Source: JAEWSN01 sp942493335 (lineage in GTDB: Bacteria; Bacillota; Clostridia; DSM-8532). Taken from it: a stretch of 64,000 nucleotides of DNA. Positions 16,608 through 25,317 of the stretch are shown in pieces. A program made the position numbers and the translations under genes. The notes under the pieces were generated by a model that had not been told where the DNA came from, ran no database searches, and saw nothing but the letters and a program-made list of their open reading frames with translations. The stretch's first letter is position 1. Every line of letters begins with the position of its first letter. Where the stretch lies: the NCBI GenBank assembly GCA_942493335.1, contig OW818693.1, positions 4,588,001 to 4,652,000 of the forward strand. The letters are read 5' to 3'.

Positions 16608-16689
16608 GAAAACGGCAAACCATCCGTGAGGTTGGGACGCAAAGCCATAGGGCCTTCGGTTCTGCTGAAGGCAGCCTGGTTACCGAAAG
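16608..16689 (+). promoter_or_regulatory. Cyclic di-GMP-I (GEMM-I) riboswitch
   Basis: The leader holds the GEMM-I core in order: GGCAAACC, a P2 stem capped by a GUGA (GNRA) tetraloop, GGGACGCAAAGCC, a P3 stem with GCCTTC/GAAGGC, and closing GGTTACCG. These match the conserved blocks of the class I c-di-GMP aptamer. The aptamer ends directly against the ribosome site AAAGGGGAG of the next gene, and no terminator follows, so control is probably at translation initiation. A local hairpin TTTCGA/TCGAAA at 16599-16611 competes for the same CTTTCG that could pair with CGAAAG at 16684-16689, a possible switching element. Confidence 0.92.
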
Positions 16690-16701
16690 GGGAGTCTTCT
16701 C

Positions 16702-17523
16702 ATGAAAAAACTCACTTGCCTGATTCTTACAATGGTGCTTCTTTGTGGCATCCTGCCGGTTATTCCGGCACAGGAGTCATTTGCTGCGGAGCTCACAGGG
16801 AATTATGACGCTGCACCCACAACCGTCGGTGCCATCGGTGTCCGATATTTGTCCGGCGGAGACGCCCGGGTCAAGACAAGGGTCCAGAAGGAAGAAACCA
16901 TTTATGATTACGACCTGTTCGGCAGGTCGAATTTTGAGTATTTCCCCCTGCAGCTCGGCAATGGCGACTACACCGTCACCATTTTCGAGAATGTCGTGGA
17001 CAACCGGTATCGCGTCGCAGAGCGGCAGACGCTCAATTCCGTCGTGGACAACCTGTTGACCGTATTCCGCAATTCCATACAGACGATCCGCTGGAACAAG
17101 GACATGAAGACCATCATCAAGGCGGACGCCCTTTGCGCAAATTTGAAGACGGACAAGGAAAAACTGCAGGCCATCTACACCTTCGTCGTAAAAAACTTCA
17201 AGTATGACTACGAGAAGATCAAGACGCTTCAAACCAGCTATGTGCCGGATATCGACACGATTCTCCAGGACGGAAAAGGCATCTGCTACGATTATTCCGC
17301 CGTCTTTGCCGCCATGCTTCGGAGCCAGGGTATATCCGCGAAGCTCATCAAGGGTTATACGGACAACGTGAAGGAATATCACGCCTGGAACGAGGTTTAT
17401 CTGTCGGATGAAAAGCGCTGGATCGTGATCGATACCACGTACGATTCCGTCATGGTGGGAGCGGGCCGCAAGGTGAAAATGGAGAAACTTGCTACATTGT
17501 ATCGGGCCGGCAAGGAATACTGA
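16702..17523 (+). CDS. Exported transglutaminase-like protein
   Basis: 273 aa. A cleavable signal peptide ends near SFAAEL (residues 1-30). The C-terminal half is a transglutaminase-core domain with a complete triad: Cys in GKGICYDYSA, His in YHAWNEVY and Asp in VIDTTYD. Such domains act as cysteine peptidases or protein cross-linkers outside the cell. Its leader is a c-di-GMP-I riboswitch, so its synthesis should follow the motile/sessile state. A role in surface-protein processing, loosely like LapG proteases, is speculation. The start ATG follows AAAGGGGAG. A strong terminator ends the unit. Confidence 0.9.
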   Translation: MKKLTCLILTMVLLCGILPVIPAQESFAAELTGNYDAAPTTVGAIGVRYLSGGDARVKTRVQKEETIYDYDLFGRSNFEYFPLQLGNGDYTVTIFENVVDNRYRVAERQTLNSVVDNLLTVFRNSIQTIRWNKDMKTIIKADALCANLKTDKEKLQAIYTFVVKNFKYDYEKIKTLQTSYVPDIDTILQDGKGICYDYSAVFAAMLRSQGISAKLIKGYTDNVKEYHAWNEVYLSDEKRWIVIDTTYDSVMVGAGRKVKMEKLATLYRAGKEY

Positions 17524-17580
17524 GCGGATCCGGAACGAAGTGCGCCACGGAACCGCATGAATCAAATGGGAACAGGGCTC

Positions 17581-17623
17581 AAAAAGCCTGACGAAGGGCT
17601 GAATGCTTTCGTCAGGCTTTTTT
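17581..17623 (+). terminator. Intrinsic terminator of the transglutaminase-like gene
   Basis: AAAAAGCCTGACGAA pairs perfectly with TTCGTCAGGCTTTTT around a 12-base loop and is followed by more T. Confidence 0.92.
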
Positions 17624-17662
17624 ATTTGGATATCACCCTGACCGGCATAGTCTATCAGATGG

Positions 17663-17693
17663 TTGACAGGCAGCGGGTGGGGAATGATACCAT
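17663..17693 (+). promoter_or_regulatory. Putative promoter of the MBL-fold gene
   Basis: A consensus TTGACA at 17663-17668 is followed by GATACC after 17 bases or TACCAT after 19 bases. The -10 match is moderate. Confidence 0.45.
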
Positions 17694-17792
17694 TGCGGAA
17701 GAAACGGCTTTGCCGGAAAAAACGGATGCCTGGCGGTTCTTTAGCTGTCCTGCACTGGGTACCGGTGGAAGCGGGGCGGGAAGGGGTACATC

Positions 17793-18527
17793 ATGAAAAT
17801 AACCATTCTTGGCAATAACGGACCTTATCCGGATGCGGGCGGCGCCTGTTCCGGCTATCTGCTGCAGGAAGGGGAAACCCGGATTCTGTTGGACTGCGGT
17901 AGTGGCGTGCTTTCGAATCTGTTCCGCCACACGGGATTCGAAGCGCTGGATGCCATCCTTCTCACCCATTTGCACAGCGATCACATTTCCGACATGCATG
18001 TCTTGCGATACGCCGTGCAGGTGGCGCAGAACCGCGGCCGTTTTACCGGTGTGGTGCCGGTCTGGGCTTCACCCGAACCGGCCGTCCAGTACGCACTGCT
18101 GGATACCCCGCAGTATTTTCATCTGCAGCCATTGCAGGATGGGATGGTCTTGGAGATCGGTGCGATACGGCTGATCATGAAGGCCATGCCGCATGCCGTT
18201 CCTTCCTTCGCCGTCAAGGCGGAAGCTGGAGGGCGCACGTTCCTGTATGGAAGCGACATTGCGCCAAAAAGTGAATTGACGGACTTCCTGGCCGGTGCGG
18301 ACCTCGCCCTGCTGCATGCGGGTTTTCTGTCGGGAGATGTACAGCCAGGCCCACGTTTCCACCTCAGTGCAGCGGAGTGCGGGGAAGCCGCCATGAAAGC
18401 CGGGATCGGGAAACTGTTGATTTCCCATCGAACGCCTGGATATTCGGAAGCGGAAATGGTGGAGGATGCCAAGCGGAATTTCGCGGAAACAGACTTTGCC
18501 GAGATGAACAGGACATATGGTGTATAA
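17793..18527 (+). CDS. MBL-fold metallohydrolase (YhfI/RNase Z-like)
   Basis: 244 aa with the metallo-beta-lactamase metal motif HLHSDH near residue 57, preceding Asp in LLDCGSG, and later metal ligands in HAVPSFAV, YGSDI and the terminal SHRTPGY. The layout matches the small cytoplasmic hydrolases of the YhfI/ElaC-related group, which cleave phosphodiester or lactone bonds; the substrate is unknown. It stands alone between a terminator and the GntR promoter. Confidence 0.85.
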   Translation: MKITILGNNGPYPDAGGACSGYLLQEGETRILLDCGSGVLSNLFRHTGFEALDAILLTHLHSDHISDMHVLRYAVQVAQNRGRFTGVVPVWASPEPAVQYALLDTPQYFHLQPLQDGMVLEIGAIRLIMKAMPHAVPSFAVKAEAGGRTFLYGSDIAPKSELTDFLAGADLALLHAGFLSGDVQPGPRFHLSAAECGEAAMKAGIGKLLISHRTPGYSEAEMVEDAKRNFAETDFAEMNRTYGV

Positions 18528-18552
18528 ATATGCGCCTCCATTCATTTGCAGC

Positions 18553-18608
18553 TTGCGTTATGCAAAATTGCAAAAACGCTTGACGTCACTTCCTGGATTG
18601 TATACAAT
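18553..18608 (+). promoter_or_regulatory. gntR promoter with three palindromes
   Basis: TTGACG (18580-18585), 17 bases, TACAAT (18603-18608). ATTGTATACAAT (18597-18608), a perfect palindrome of a type common for GntR/FCD regulators, covers the -10. Upstream are overlapping TTGCGTTATGCAA (18553-18565) and TGCAAAATTGCA (18561-18572). Autoregulation by the GntR protein is likely. Confidence 0.65.
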
Positions 18609-18637
18609 GATGCAAACAGTCGGGAGGGGGCAACCGT

Positions 18638-19321
18638 GTGATGAGCGAGAAGAAACATGAAGCTGTCACCAGTGAAGCTTCCCTCAGGGGGAAGGTGTTC
18701 ACCCGGCTGGAGAATGATATCCTGAACGGTCGTTATCTGGCCGGGGAAAGCTTCACGGAGTCGAAAGTCGCCGCGGAGCTGGGGGTAAGCCGGACTCCCG
18801 TGAGAGAGGCCATCCGTCAGCTGGAGCTAGAAGGTCTTGTGACCTATGTGCCCAACAAAGGCGCCACAGTCAAAGGCCTTTCCGAAGAGGATATCAGGGA
18901 CATCGGCGAAATCAGGATGAAAATCGAGGGGCTCGCGGCACGACGCGCCGCGGGCGCCATCCAGGAGGAACAGCTTGCGGAACTGCGGGAACTTCTGGCA
19001 CTGGAGGCATACCATACGGAACGAGGAGACGCCGAACCCCTGATGCGGCTGGATTCCCGCTTTCATGAGATCATCTTCCAGGCGAGCGGAAGCCGCCTGC
19101 TCAACCGGACCCTCAGTTCCTTTCACCATTACATGCAGCAGGCGCGAAGCCAGTCGCTGCACGGCATGGTCCGGGCTGAAAAGACGCTGGCCGAACATCG
19201 TGCCATCCTCTCGGCACTGGAGGGGAAAGATGCAGATCGTGCCGAAAGCCTCATGGCCCAGCATGTGCGAAATGCCATGCGGAACATACACAAATTGCAG
19301 GAACGGCGGGATGAATCCTGA
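18638..19321 (+). CDS. GntR family regulator, FadR/FCD subfamily
   Basis: 227 aa from GTG at 18638 (10 bases after GGAGG; the ATG at 18641 is an alternative). The N-terminal winged helix contains SKVAAELGVSRTPVREAIRQL. The FCD effector domain shows the metal-binding D-x3-H (DSRFH) plus His in AEHRAIL and AQHVRNA. FCD proteins often sense organic acids such as citrate. Citrate synthase starts 90 bases after its stop on the same strand, so control of citrate synthesis is a reasonable inference. Confidence 0.92.
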   Translation: MMSEKKHEAVTSEASLRGKVFTRLENDILNGRYLAGESFTESKVAAELGVSRTPVREAIRQLELEGLVTYVPNKGATVKGLSEEDIRDIGEIRMKIEGLAARRAAGAIQEEQLAELRELLALEAYHTERGDAEPLMRLDSRFHEIIFQASGSRLLNRTLSSFHHYMQQARSQSLHGMVRAEKTLAEHRAILSALEGKDADRAESLMAQHVRNAMRNIHKLQERRDES

Positions 19322-19411
19322 TTCGCATGGCGCATGCAGCACCGTACGGATCACGACCCCCGGAACGCGGGTGCGGTCCGGGAACGACAGGCAACAGAAG
19401 GAGGGGACAGC

Positions 19412-20779
19412 ATGTTCAAGGATTTGACGCAGGAAGAAATCGACGCTTTTTTTACTCAGGCGGGGGAACAGGTGGAAATCGACACAAGGTTCCGTCCCGG
19501 TCTCTACAGCCGCTACAATGTGAAGCGCGGCCTGCGGAACGAGGATGGCTCGGGTGTCCTGGTCGGTCTCACCGAAATCGGCGAAGTCCATGCGTATGTC
19601 TTCGACGACAATGAGAAGATTCCTGTCGAAGGAAAGCTGGTATACCGCGGCATCGATATCAAGGATCTCGTTACGGGCTTCATCGAGGAAGACCGGTTCG
19701 GCTTTGAGGAATGTGTATATCTCCTTTTGTTCGGCCAGCTTCCAAACACCCATCAGCTGCAGGATTTCACCCAGGTTCTCGGCCATTACCGCAAGCTGCC
19801 GGAAGATTACGTCCGCGACAACATCCTGAAGGCACCGAGCATGGATGTCATGAACAAGCTGGCCCGGCTGGTGCTGGTGAAGTATTCCTACGACAGCAAC
19901 CCGGATGACATCGGCGTGATGAACCTGCTCCGGCAGAGCATGGACCTGATTGCATCCTTCCCGTTGATGGGCTGCTACGGATATCAGGCGAAGGCCCATT
20001 ATCACGAGGGCAAGAGCCTGTTCATCCACAACCCGAGACCGGAGCTTTCCACAGCTGAGAACATTCTGGCCCTCCTTCGTCCGGACGGCCAGTACACACG
20101 CCTGGAAGCGAAAATACTGGATCTGGCGCTCGTCCTGCATGCAGAGCACGGCGGAGGCAACAATTCCACCTTCACCGCCCATGTGGTGTCTTCCACGGGT
20201 ACGGACATCTATTCCTGCGTCGCGGCAGCCATCGGTTCGCTGAAGGGACCGAAGCATGGCGGTGCGAACAACAAGGTCATGGACATGATGGATGACCTGA
20301 TGAAGGAAGTGAAGGACTGGAACAGCGACGAGCAGGTGAAGGAATACATCCGCAGGCTGCTCCGCAAGGATGCGTTCGATAAATCAGGCCTCATCTACGG
20401 CATGGGACACGCGGTCTACACCTTGTCCGATCCCCGTTGCATCCTGCTGCGGGATCAGGCGGAACAGCTTGCCGGACAGATCGGCCGCACCGAGGAATTC
20501 GAGCTGCACAAGCGCGTGGAGCGCCTTGCACCTGATGTCTTCCGGGAAGTCCGCAATACGGACAAGCCGATGTGCGCAAATGTGGACTTCTATTCCGGAT
20601 TCGTCTATCAGATGATGGGCCTGCCGAAGGACATCTACACCCCGATCTTCGCCATGGCCCGCATCGCAGGCTGGTGTGCGCACATCATCGAGGAGAACGT
20701 CAACGGCGGCAAGATCATCCGCCCCGCGTACAAGAACATCAAGGGACGCCTCGCGTACACACCTGTGGCGGATCGCTGA
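19412..20779 (+). CDS. gltA: Citrate synthase
   Basis: 455 aa. It condenses oxaloacetate and acetyl-CoA into citrate. Catalytic residues appear as His in LHAEHGGGNNST, His in KGPKHGGANN and GMGHAVY, and Asp in ANVDFYSGFVY. The N-terminus is about 60-70 residues longer than the short B. subtilis CitZ type, as in many clostridial enzymes. Start: ATG after AAGGAGGGG. It probably forms a unit with the GntR gene. A MITE-like element begins two bases after the stop codon and supplies the only terminator-like hairpin. Confidence 0.95.
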   Translation: MFKDLTQEEIDAFFTQAGEQVEIDTRFRPGLYSRYNVKRGLRNEDGSGVLVGLTEIGEVHAYVFDDNEKIPVEGKLVYRGIDIKDLVTGFIEEDRFGFEECVYLLLFGQLPNTHQLQDFTQVLGHYRKLPEDYVRDNILKAPSMDVMNKLARLVLVKYSYDSNPDDIGVMNLLRQSMDLIASFPLMGCYGYQAKAHYHEGKSLFIHNPRPELSTAENILALLRPDGQYTRLEAKILDLALVLHAEHGGGNNSTFTAHVVSSTGTDIYSCVAAAIGSLKGPKHGGANNKVMDMMDDLMKEVKDWNSDEQVKEYIRRLLRKDAFDKSGLIYGMGHAVYTLSDPRCILLRDQAEQLAGQIGRTEEFELHKRVERLAPDVFREVRNTDKPMCANVDFYSGFVYQMMGLPKDIYTPIFAMARIAGWCAHIIEENVNGGKIIRPAYKNIKGRLAYTPVADR

Positions 20780-20780
20780 G

Positions 20781-21065
20781 GACGAACCATAGCATCCAAC
20801 TCGTCGCCGTCCTCAAAACTATGACAGATGCATATCGATTTGGTCATAGGAAAAACACGCCGGACGCCGCTATTCGCCATCTTGAGCGGTTCCGCAGGAA
20901 ACGCGGGACTTCAGCATGGCTCAGAGCGGCTCAATTCCCCATCTCGAGTGGTTCCGAAGGAAACAAGGGACCGGAGGCAGGGGAATTGCCGGCGTTTTTT
21001 CTATGCCCAAATCCGCATCTGTCTGTTTTTGCGGAGTGCTCCTCTGATGGAAGCTATGGTTCGTC
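20781..21065. mobile_element. MITE-like element with 18-bp terminal inverted repeats
   Basis: Bases 20781-20798 are the reverse complement of 21048-21065 with one mismatch (core ACGAACCATAGC). The 285-bp interior encodes no protein. It holds two imperfect direct repeats (20881-20909 and 20943-20972, sharing GGTTCCG and GGAAAC) and an internal stem ACGCCGG/CCGGCGT followed by a T-run at 20995-21000, which may terminate gltA transcripts. No clear target-site duplication was seen. Confidence 0.6.
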
Positions 21066-21554
21066 TGGGAAAGTGACAAAAAACACTGACTAAATGGATC
21101 TCACCGAAATACATATAGAAGCATATTGGTGAATGAACATATAGAACGATATTTATCTTGAACTAATATGGAATTCTCTGTCTCTATTTTAGTCGGGAAG
21201 TGTAGCTGATGACAGTCATGTTTGCATCTTGAAATAGTTGTTGTTTGCCTGTTTCGACTGTCGGAGCGTGAATGGAGCCATCCCCGCAGGCAGTGGATAA
21301 CCTTCCGGTCGACGACGCTGGGAAAACAGGGCAAAATCCGCTGGATGCGGATTTTAGCCGCTCTGAGCCATGGATGGCGAATAGCGGCGGCACTGTTTTC
21401 ACAAGAAGGAGCCGACTTGTTTTGTCCTGCCGAGGACAGATGGCGGAATTCATGCTCTGGCAGTTGAAACATTACGAACCCTATTTGCACCCTATACATG
21501 TTCTCTCAGATTCGCAATAGCATCATGTGGAAGCCCCTGCTACGCCGCCGGCAC
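21066..21554. other. Non-coding region: AT-rich stretch and inverted mosaic repeat
   Basis: No credible gene. 21066-21200 is markedly AT-rich compared with its surroundings and carries ACATATAGAA twice (21111-21120, 21137-21146). 21345-21389 is an inverted copy of three blocks found in the MITE-like element: 16 bases (20865-20880 with 21374-21389), 17 bases (20915-20931 with 21356-21372) and 10 bases (21009-21018 with 21345-21354). The blocks are adjacent here but separated by 34 and 77 bases in the element. A 9-bp hairpin AAAATCCGC/GCGGATTTT lies at 21333-21354. Confidence 0.65.
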
Positions 21555-21583
21555 TTGTTGAGGGGGGCCGTTTTTGGTATCAT
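21555..21583 (+). promoter_or_regulatory. smc promoter
   Basis: TTGTTG (21555-21560), 17 bases, extended -10 TGGTATCAT (hexamer 21578-21583). The transcript would begin near 21590, which excludes the longer in-frame starts of smc. Confidence 0.6.
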
Positions 21584-21625
21584 CGGATGAGGTCCTCAGA
21601 GGAATCAAGAACGGAGTGTGCCAGC

Positions 21626-24600
21626 TTGTACCTGAAAACCTTGGAAATCCAGGGGTTCAAATCCTTTGCCGAAAAAATCAACCTCTCCTTCCATTCCGGG
21701 CTGACTGCGGTCGTGGGGCCCAACGGCAGCGGCAAGAGCAACATTGCCGACGCCGTGCGCTGGGTTCTCGGCGAACAGAGCGCGAAGACCCTGCGGGGCG
21801 GGAAGATGGAGGATGTCATCTTCGCCGGCACCCAGCACCGGAAGGCGCTGGGCTTTGCTTCGGTCTCCATCACGTTCGACAACGCGGACGGCGCACTGCC
21901 CATCGGATTTGCCGAAGTGACGGTCACCCGCCGCATCTATCGTTCGGGTGAAAGCGAATACCTGCTCAACAAGACGGCCTGCCGTCTCAAGGATATCCAT
22001 GAACTGTTCATGAATACGGGCGTCGGCCGGGAAGGCTATTCCATCATCGGTCAGGGGCGCATCGACGAGATCCTCAGCACCCGGTCCGAGGAACGTCGTT
22101 CCGTCTTCGAGGAAGCGGCCGGCATCACGAAATACAAGGTGCGGAAGCGGGAGGCGGAACGGAAGCTCGAGGCCACCCGCCAGAACCTCGAACGGATCCA
22201 GGACATCATCGCGGAGCTCGAATCACAGCTGGATCCGCTGGGTCGCCAGGCGGAGACCGCAAAGGCTTTTCTGGCCCTTTCCGAGGAGTTGAAGGGCATC
22301 GAGGTGGCATTTTTCCTGGAGACGGTGGAAAAGACACGGGAGCGTGTGGAGGAAATCCGGAAGCACCAGGCCGAAATCCGGGAGCGGATGGAAGAGGAAA
22401 CCCGCCAGCTTGATCAGATCAAAGTGATGAACGAACAGCGGACAAGCCGGCTCGAAGCGCTGCGTTCCGCCCGCGAGACAGCCGATCAGGGCGTGCGCCA
22501 TGTGGATGCCGAAATCGAGAAGGCGACGCATCAGATTCAACTGGACGAGGAGAAGATCAGGCATTTCGAACAGACGAACCTCAATTTCGGCGAGGATCTG
22601 GCAGACATGAAAGCCCGGTTCGATGCAATGGATGCCGACATGGAGAAGAAGCGGAAGCGGATTTCCGCTTTGGAGCGGGATACCGCACGATTTGCGGAGG
22701 AGCTGGCAGAAGCCGAGGAGCGTCTGGCGGAAGTGCTGGGCCGCCTCTCCGAAGGCGAACGTGCGACGGAGAATGCGAAGCAGACCATCATGGACCGGCA
22801 GGATATCCTCTCTGATGTACGGATCCGGTTGAACAACCTCAAGAACGACATGGAGAATACCGAGGACCGGAAGCGAAAAATCCAGGCGGAGCTTCTGCAG
22901 CTCGGCCGGGAACGCGATCGTGCCGGCATGACGCGGGAAGAGCTCGATGCAGGTCTCCGAAAGACCCGGCAGTCCATCACAGCCTCCAAGGAGCGATTTG
23001 CCGCCGTGGAGCAGGAGCGTTCGACAAAAAGGACCAGACTCGACGCCCTGCGGACCCGTCGGGAGGAACTCACCCGCGAGCACAGTGCAAAAACATCCCG
23101 CCACCATGTGCTGCAGGATCTGGAACAGAGCATGGAAGGTTACAGCCATAGTGTCAGGACGCTTTTGCAGGCTTGCCGGGAGAAACCGGAACTGGGCAGG
23201 GGCATCCACGGCGCCCTGGCGCAACTCGTCCGGGTGGACCCCCAGTTTGAAACGGCGATGGAGGTCTGTCTGGGCGGCGCCCTGCAGAACATCGTCGCGG
23301 AGACGGACCAGGATGCGAAACGGGCCATTGAGCATCTGAAGCGCCAGCATCTGGGACGCGCCACCTTCCTTCCCATCAATGCGGTCAAGGGGCGTGGCGT
23401 GGAGGAGGCAACCCTTCGCATCGCACGCGGCATGGACGGCTTTCTCGGAACGGCGGACGAACATGTCGATACAGACCCGAAATATCGGGAAATCGTCCGG
23501 AACCTGCTCGGCCGAACCCTGGTCGCGGAGACCATGGATGCGGGCATCGCCATGGCACGCCGGTTCGAATACGGGCTTCGCATCGTCACGCGCGAAGGCG
23601 AACTGTTCAATGCGGGCGGTTCGATGACCGGCGGCAGCCAGCCCGCGCGCAATGCGAGCCTTCTGGGTCGCCAGCGCCTGATGGGAGAGCTGGAAGCCGA
23701 CATGAAATCACTGGCCGCGGAACTGGAAAAACTGGACGCCGCCAGAAAAACCGATGAGGCCGATGCCATCAGGCAGGATGCGGAACTGGAACGTCTGCGC
23801 AAGGAACTCTCGGATTTCGAACTGATTCGTCTGCGCGATGAAAGCCAGCTGGCCCAATTGACGGATCAGGTGAAGAAGCTTCAAACAAGGCAGGATGCCT
23901 TGCGGCTCGAAGAAGCTGAATTGGTGCGGAATGCCGGCGCCCTTTCCGTCGAAGCGGGGACGGGGAACCAGCAACTCGCCGTCATCGATGCAGAAATCGC
24001 CGCACTGCGCGAAACCGTTGCAGCCAACGTTGTCAGGAATCGGGACGAGCAGGCGAAGCGGGATGAAATCCATGCGGATGTGAACGATTATCGTGTTTCC
24101 GTCCTCTCCGTAAAGGAAAGCATGGAATCCATGAAGGAACAGCTTCTGACTTTGGAGGAAGAACGCAAGAGCATGACCGGCACCATGGAACGCCGGGCGG
24201 AGGAACGCGAACGGAACCAAACGCGCATGCGGGAGGCCGGTACGGAAATCGAGGGACTCAGAGTCCGGCTTGAGCGGCTCGCGGAGGAACGCACCGGCGC
24301 CCAGCTGCGTCTGCAGGCGGCCGACGAGGATGTGCGCGTGACCGAGGAGGAATACGCGGGACTGCTGGAGGCCATCACCACCCACAACCAGGAAATCCTC
24401 TCCCTGCAGGAGGAGTCCGGCAGACTTGAGGCGCGGGGCGTGAAATGCGAGTCGGAGATGGAGATGATTTCCACTCGGCTCTGGGATGAATACGGACTGA
24501 CCCTGGCGACAGCGGAACCATTCCGGCATCCTGTGGAGAACCCGCGGGCGGCGCAGACGCGCGTGAATGAATTGAAGGCGCAGATCCGGGCACTCGGGCC

Positions 24601-25207
24601 GGTGAATGTCTCCGCCATCGAGGACTTCACGAAAACCAAGGAACGCCATGCCTTCATGGTTGTCCAGCGGGATGACCTCGTACAGGGCGAGGAGAAGCTT
24701 GGCCGCGTCATCCATGAGATCACGCTGGTGATGAGACGTCAGTTTCTGGAACAGTTCGAGATCATCAATCGGAATTTTTCCCTGGTTTTCCGCGAGCTTT
24801 TCGAAGGCGGAGCGGCCGAGGTGCAGATATCGGACATGGACAATGTGCTGGAAAGCGGCATCGACATCATTGTGCAGCCTCCGGGGAAGAAGCTCCAGAA
24901 CATGATGCTGCTGTCGGGCGGCGAGCGTGCCATGGTCGCGATTTCCCTCATTTTCGCCATTTTGCGGATGCGGCCTGCGCCGTTCTATCTGCTGGATGAA
25001 ATCGAGGCATCCCTCGATGATGCGAATGTATTCAAATTCGCGGACTATATCAAGCGATACACCGATACCATCCAGTTCCTTTGCATCACCCACCGCAAGG
25101 GAACGATGGAGGCGGCGGACATCCTGTACGGCGTCACCATGCAGGAACACGGTGTCTCAAAGGTTGTTTCCATGCGGTTGGAATCCAGCGGCGAAATTGC
25201 AGGCTGA
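21626..25207 (+). CDS. smc: Chromosome segregation protein SMC
   Basis: 1193 aa, the usual length. A TTG start at 21626 (CGGAG 9 bases upstream) gives the family N-terminus YLKTLEIQGFKSFAEK; earlier in-frame ATGs lie at or before the inferred transcription start. Walker A is GPNGSGKSN, followed by long coiled coils, a hinge near residues 490-640 (GRGIHGALAQLV to the GGSMTGGS region), a second coiled coil, signature LSGGERA and Walker B YLLDEIEASLDD. The protein is an ATP-driven condensin that organises the chromosome with ScpA and ScpB. ftsY follows, as in many Firmicutes, but rnc, often just upstream of smc, is 33 kb away. Confidence 0.97.
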   Translation: MYLKTLEIQGFKSFAEKINLSFHSGLTAVVGPNGSGKSNIADAVRWVLGEQSAKTLRGGKMEDVIFAGTQHRKALGFASVSITFDNADGALPIGFAEVTVTRRIYRSGESEYLLNKTACRLKDIHELFMNTGVGREGYSIIGQGRIDEILSTRSEERRSVFEEAAGITKYKVRKREAERKLEATRQNLERIQDIIAELESQLDPLGRQAETAKAFLALSEELKGIEVAFFLETVEKTRERVEEIRKHQAEIRERMEEETRQLDQIKVMNEQRTSRLEALRSARETADQGVRHVDAEIEKATHQIQLDEEKIRHFEQTNLNFGEDLADMKARFDAMDADMEKKRKRISALERDTARFAEELAEAEERLAEVLGRLSEGERATENAKQTIMDRQDILSDVRIRLNNLKNDMENTEDRKRKIQAELLQLGRERDRAGMTREELDAGLRKTRQSITASKERFAAVEQERSTKRTRLDALRTRREELTREHSAKTSRHHVLQDLEQSMEGYSHSVRTLLQACREKPELGRGIHGALAQLVRVDPQFETAMEVCLGGALQNIVAETDQDAKRAIEHLKRQHLGRATFLPINAVKGRGVEEATLRIARGMDGFLGTADEHVDTDPKYREIVRNLLGRTLVAETMDAGIAMARRFEYGLRIVTREGELFNAGGSMTGGSQPARNASLLGRQRLMGELEADMKSLAAELEKLDAARKTDEADAIRQDAELERLRKELSDFELIRLRDESQLAQLTDQVKKLQTRQDALRLEEAELVRNAGALSVEAGTGNQQLAVIDAEIAALRETVAANVVRNRDEQAKRDEIHADVNDYRVSVLSVKESMESMKEQLLTLEEERKSMTGTMERRAEERERNQTRMREAGTEIEGLRVRLERLAEERTGAQLRLQAADEDVRVTEEEYAGLLEAITTHNQEILSLQEESGRLEARGVKCESEMEMISTRLWDEYGLTLATAEPFRHPVENPRAAQTRVNELKAQIRALGPVNVSAIEDFTKTKERHAFMVVQRDDLVQGEEKLGRVIHEITLVMRRQFLEQFEIINRNFSLVFRELFEGGAAEVQISDMDNVLESGIDIIVQPPGKKLQNMMLLSGGERAMVAISLIFAILRMRPAPFYLLDEIEASLDDANVFKFADYIKRYTDTIQFLCITHRKGTMEAADILYGVTMQEHGVSKVVSMRLESSGEIAG

Positions 25208-25317
25208 GAAGAAAACACTATGGCAGCGCGAGGTGCCGGAACGACATTTCAGGCGAAGGCGACAGGGTGGGGCGGCTGAACGGGAAAGACAGACGGGTAC
25301 GCCCGGCGGGGGGAATC

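Noticed and set aside
20851..21001. A known riboswitch class in the MITE-like region
   Set aside because: The repeated GGTTCCG...GGAAAC segments suggested an aptamer, but no complete consensus of any class I know is present and no gene lies close downstream.
21527..21625. Longer start for SMC
   Set aside because: The inferred promoter at 21555-21583 lies inside the extension, and the TTG at 21626 gives the conserved family N-terminus.
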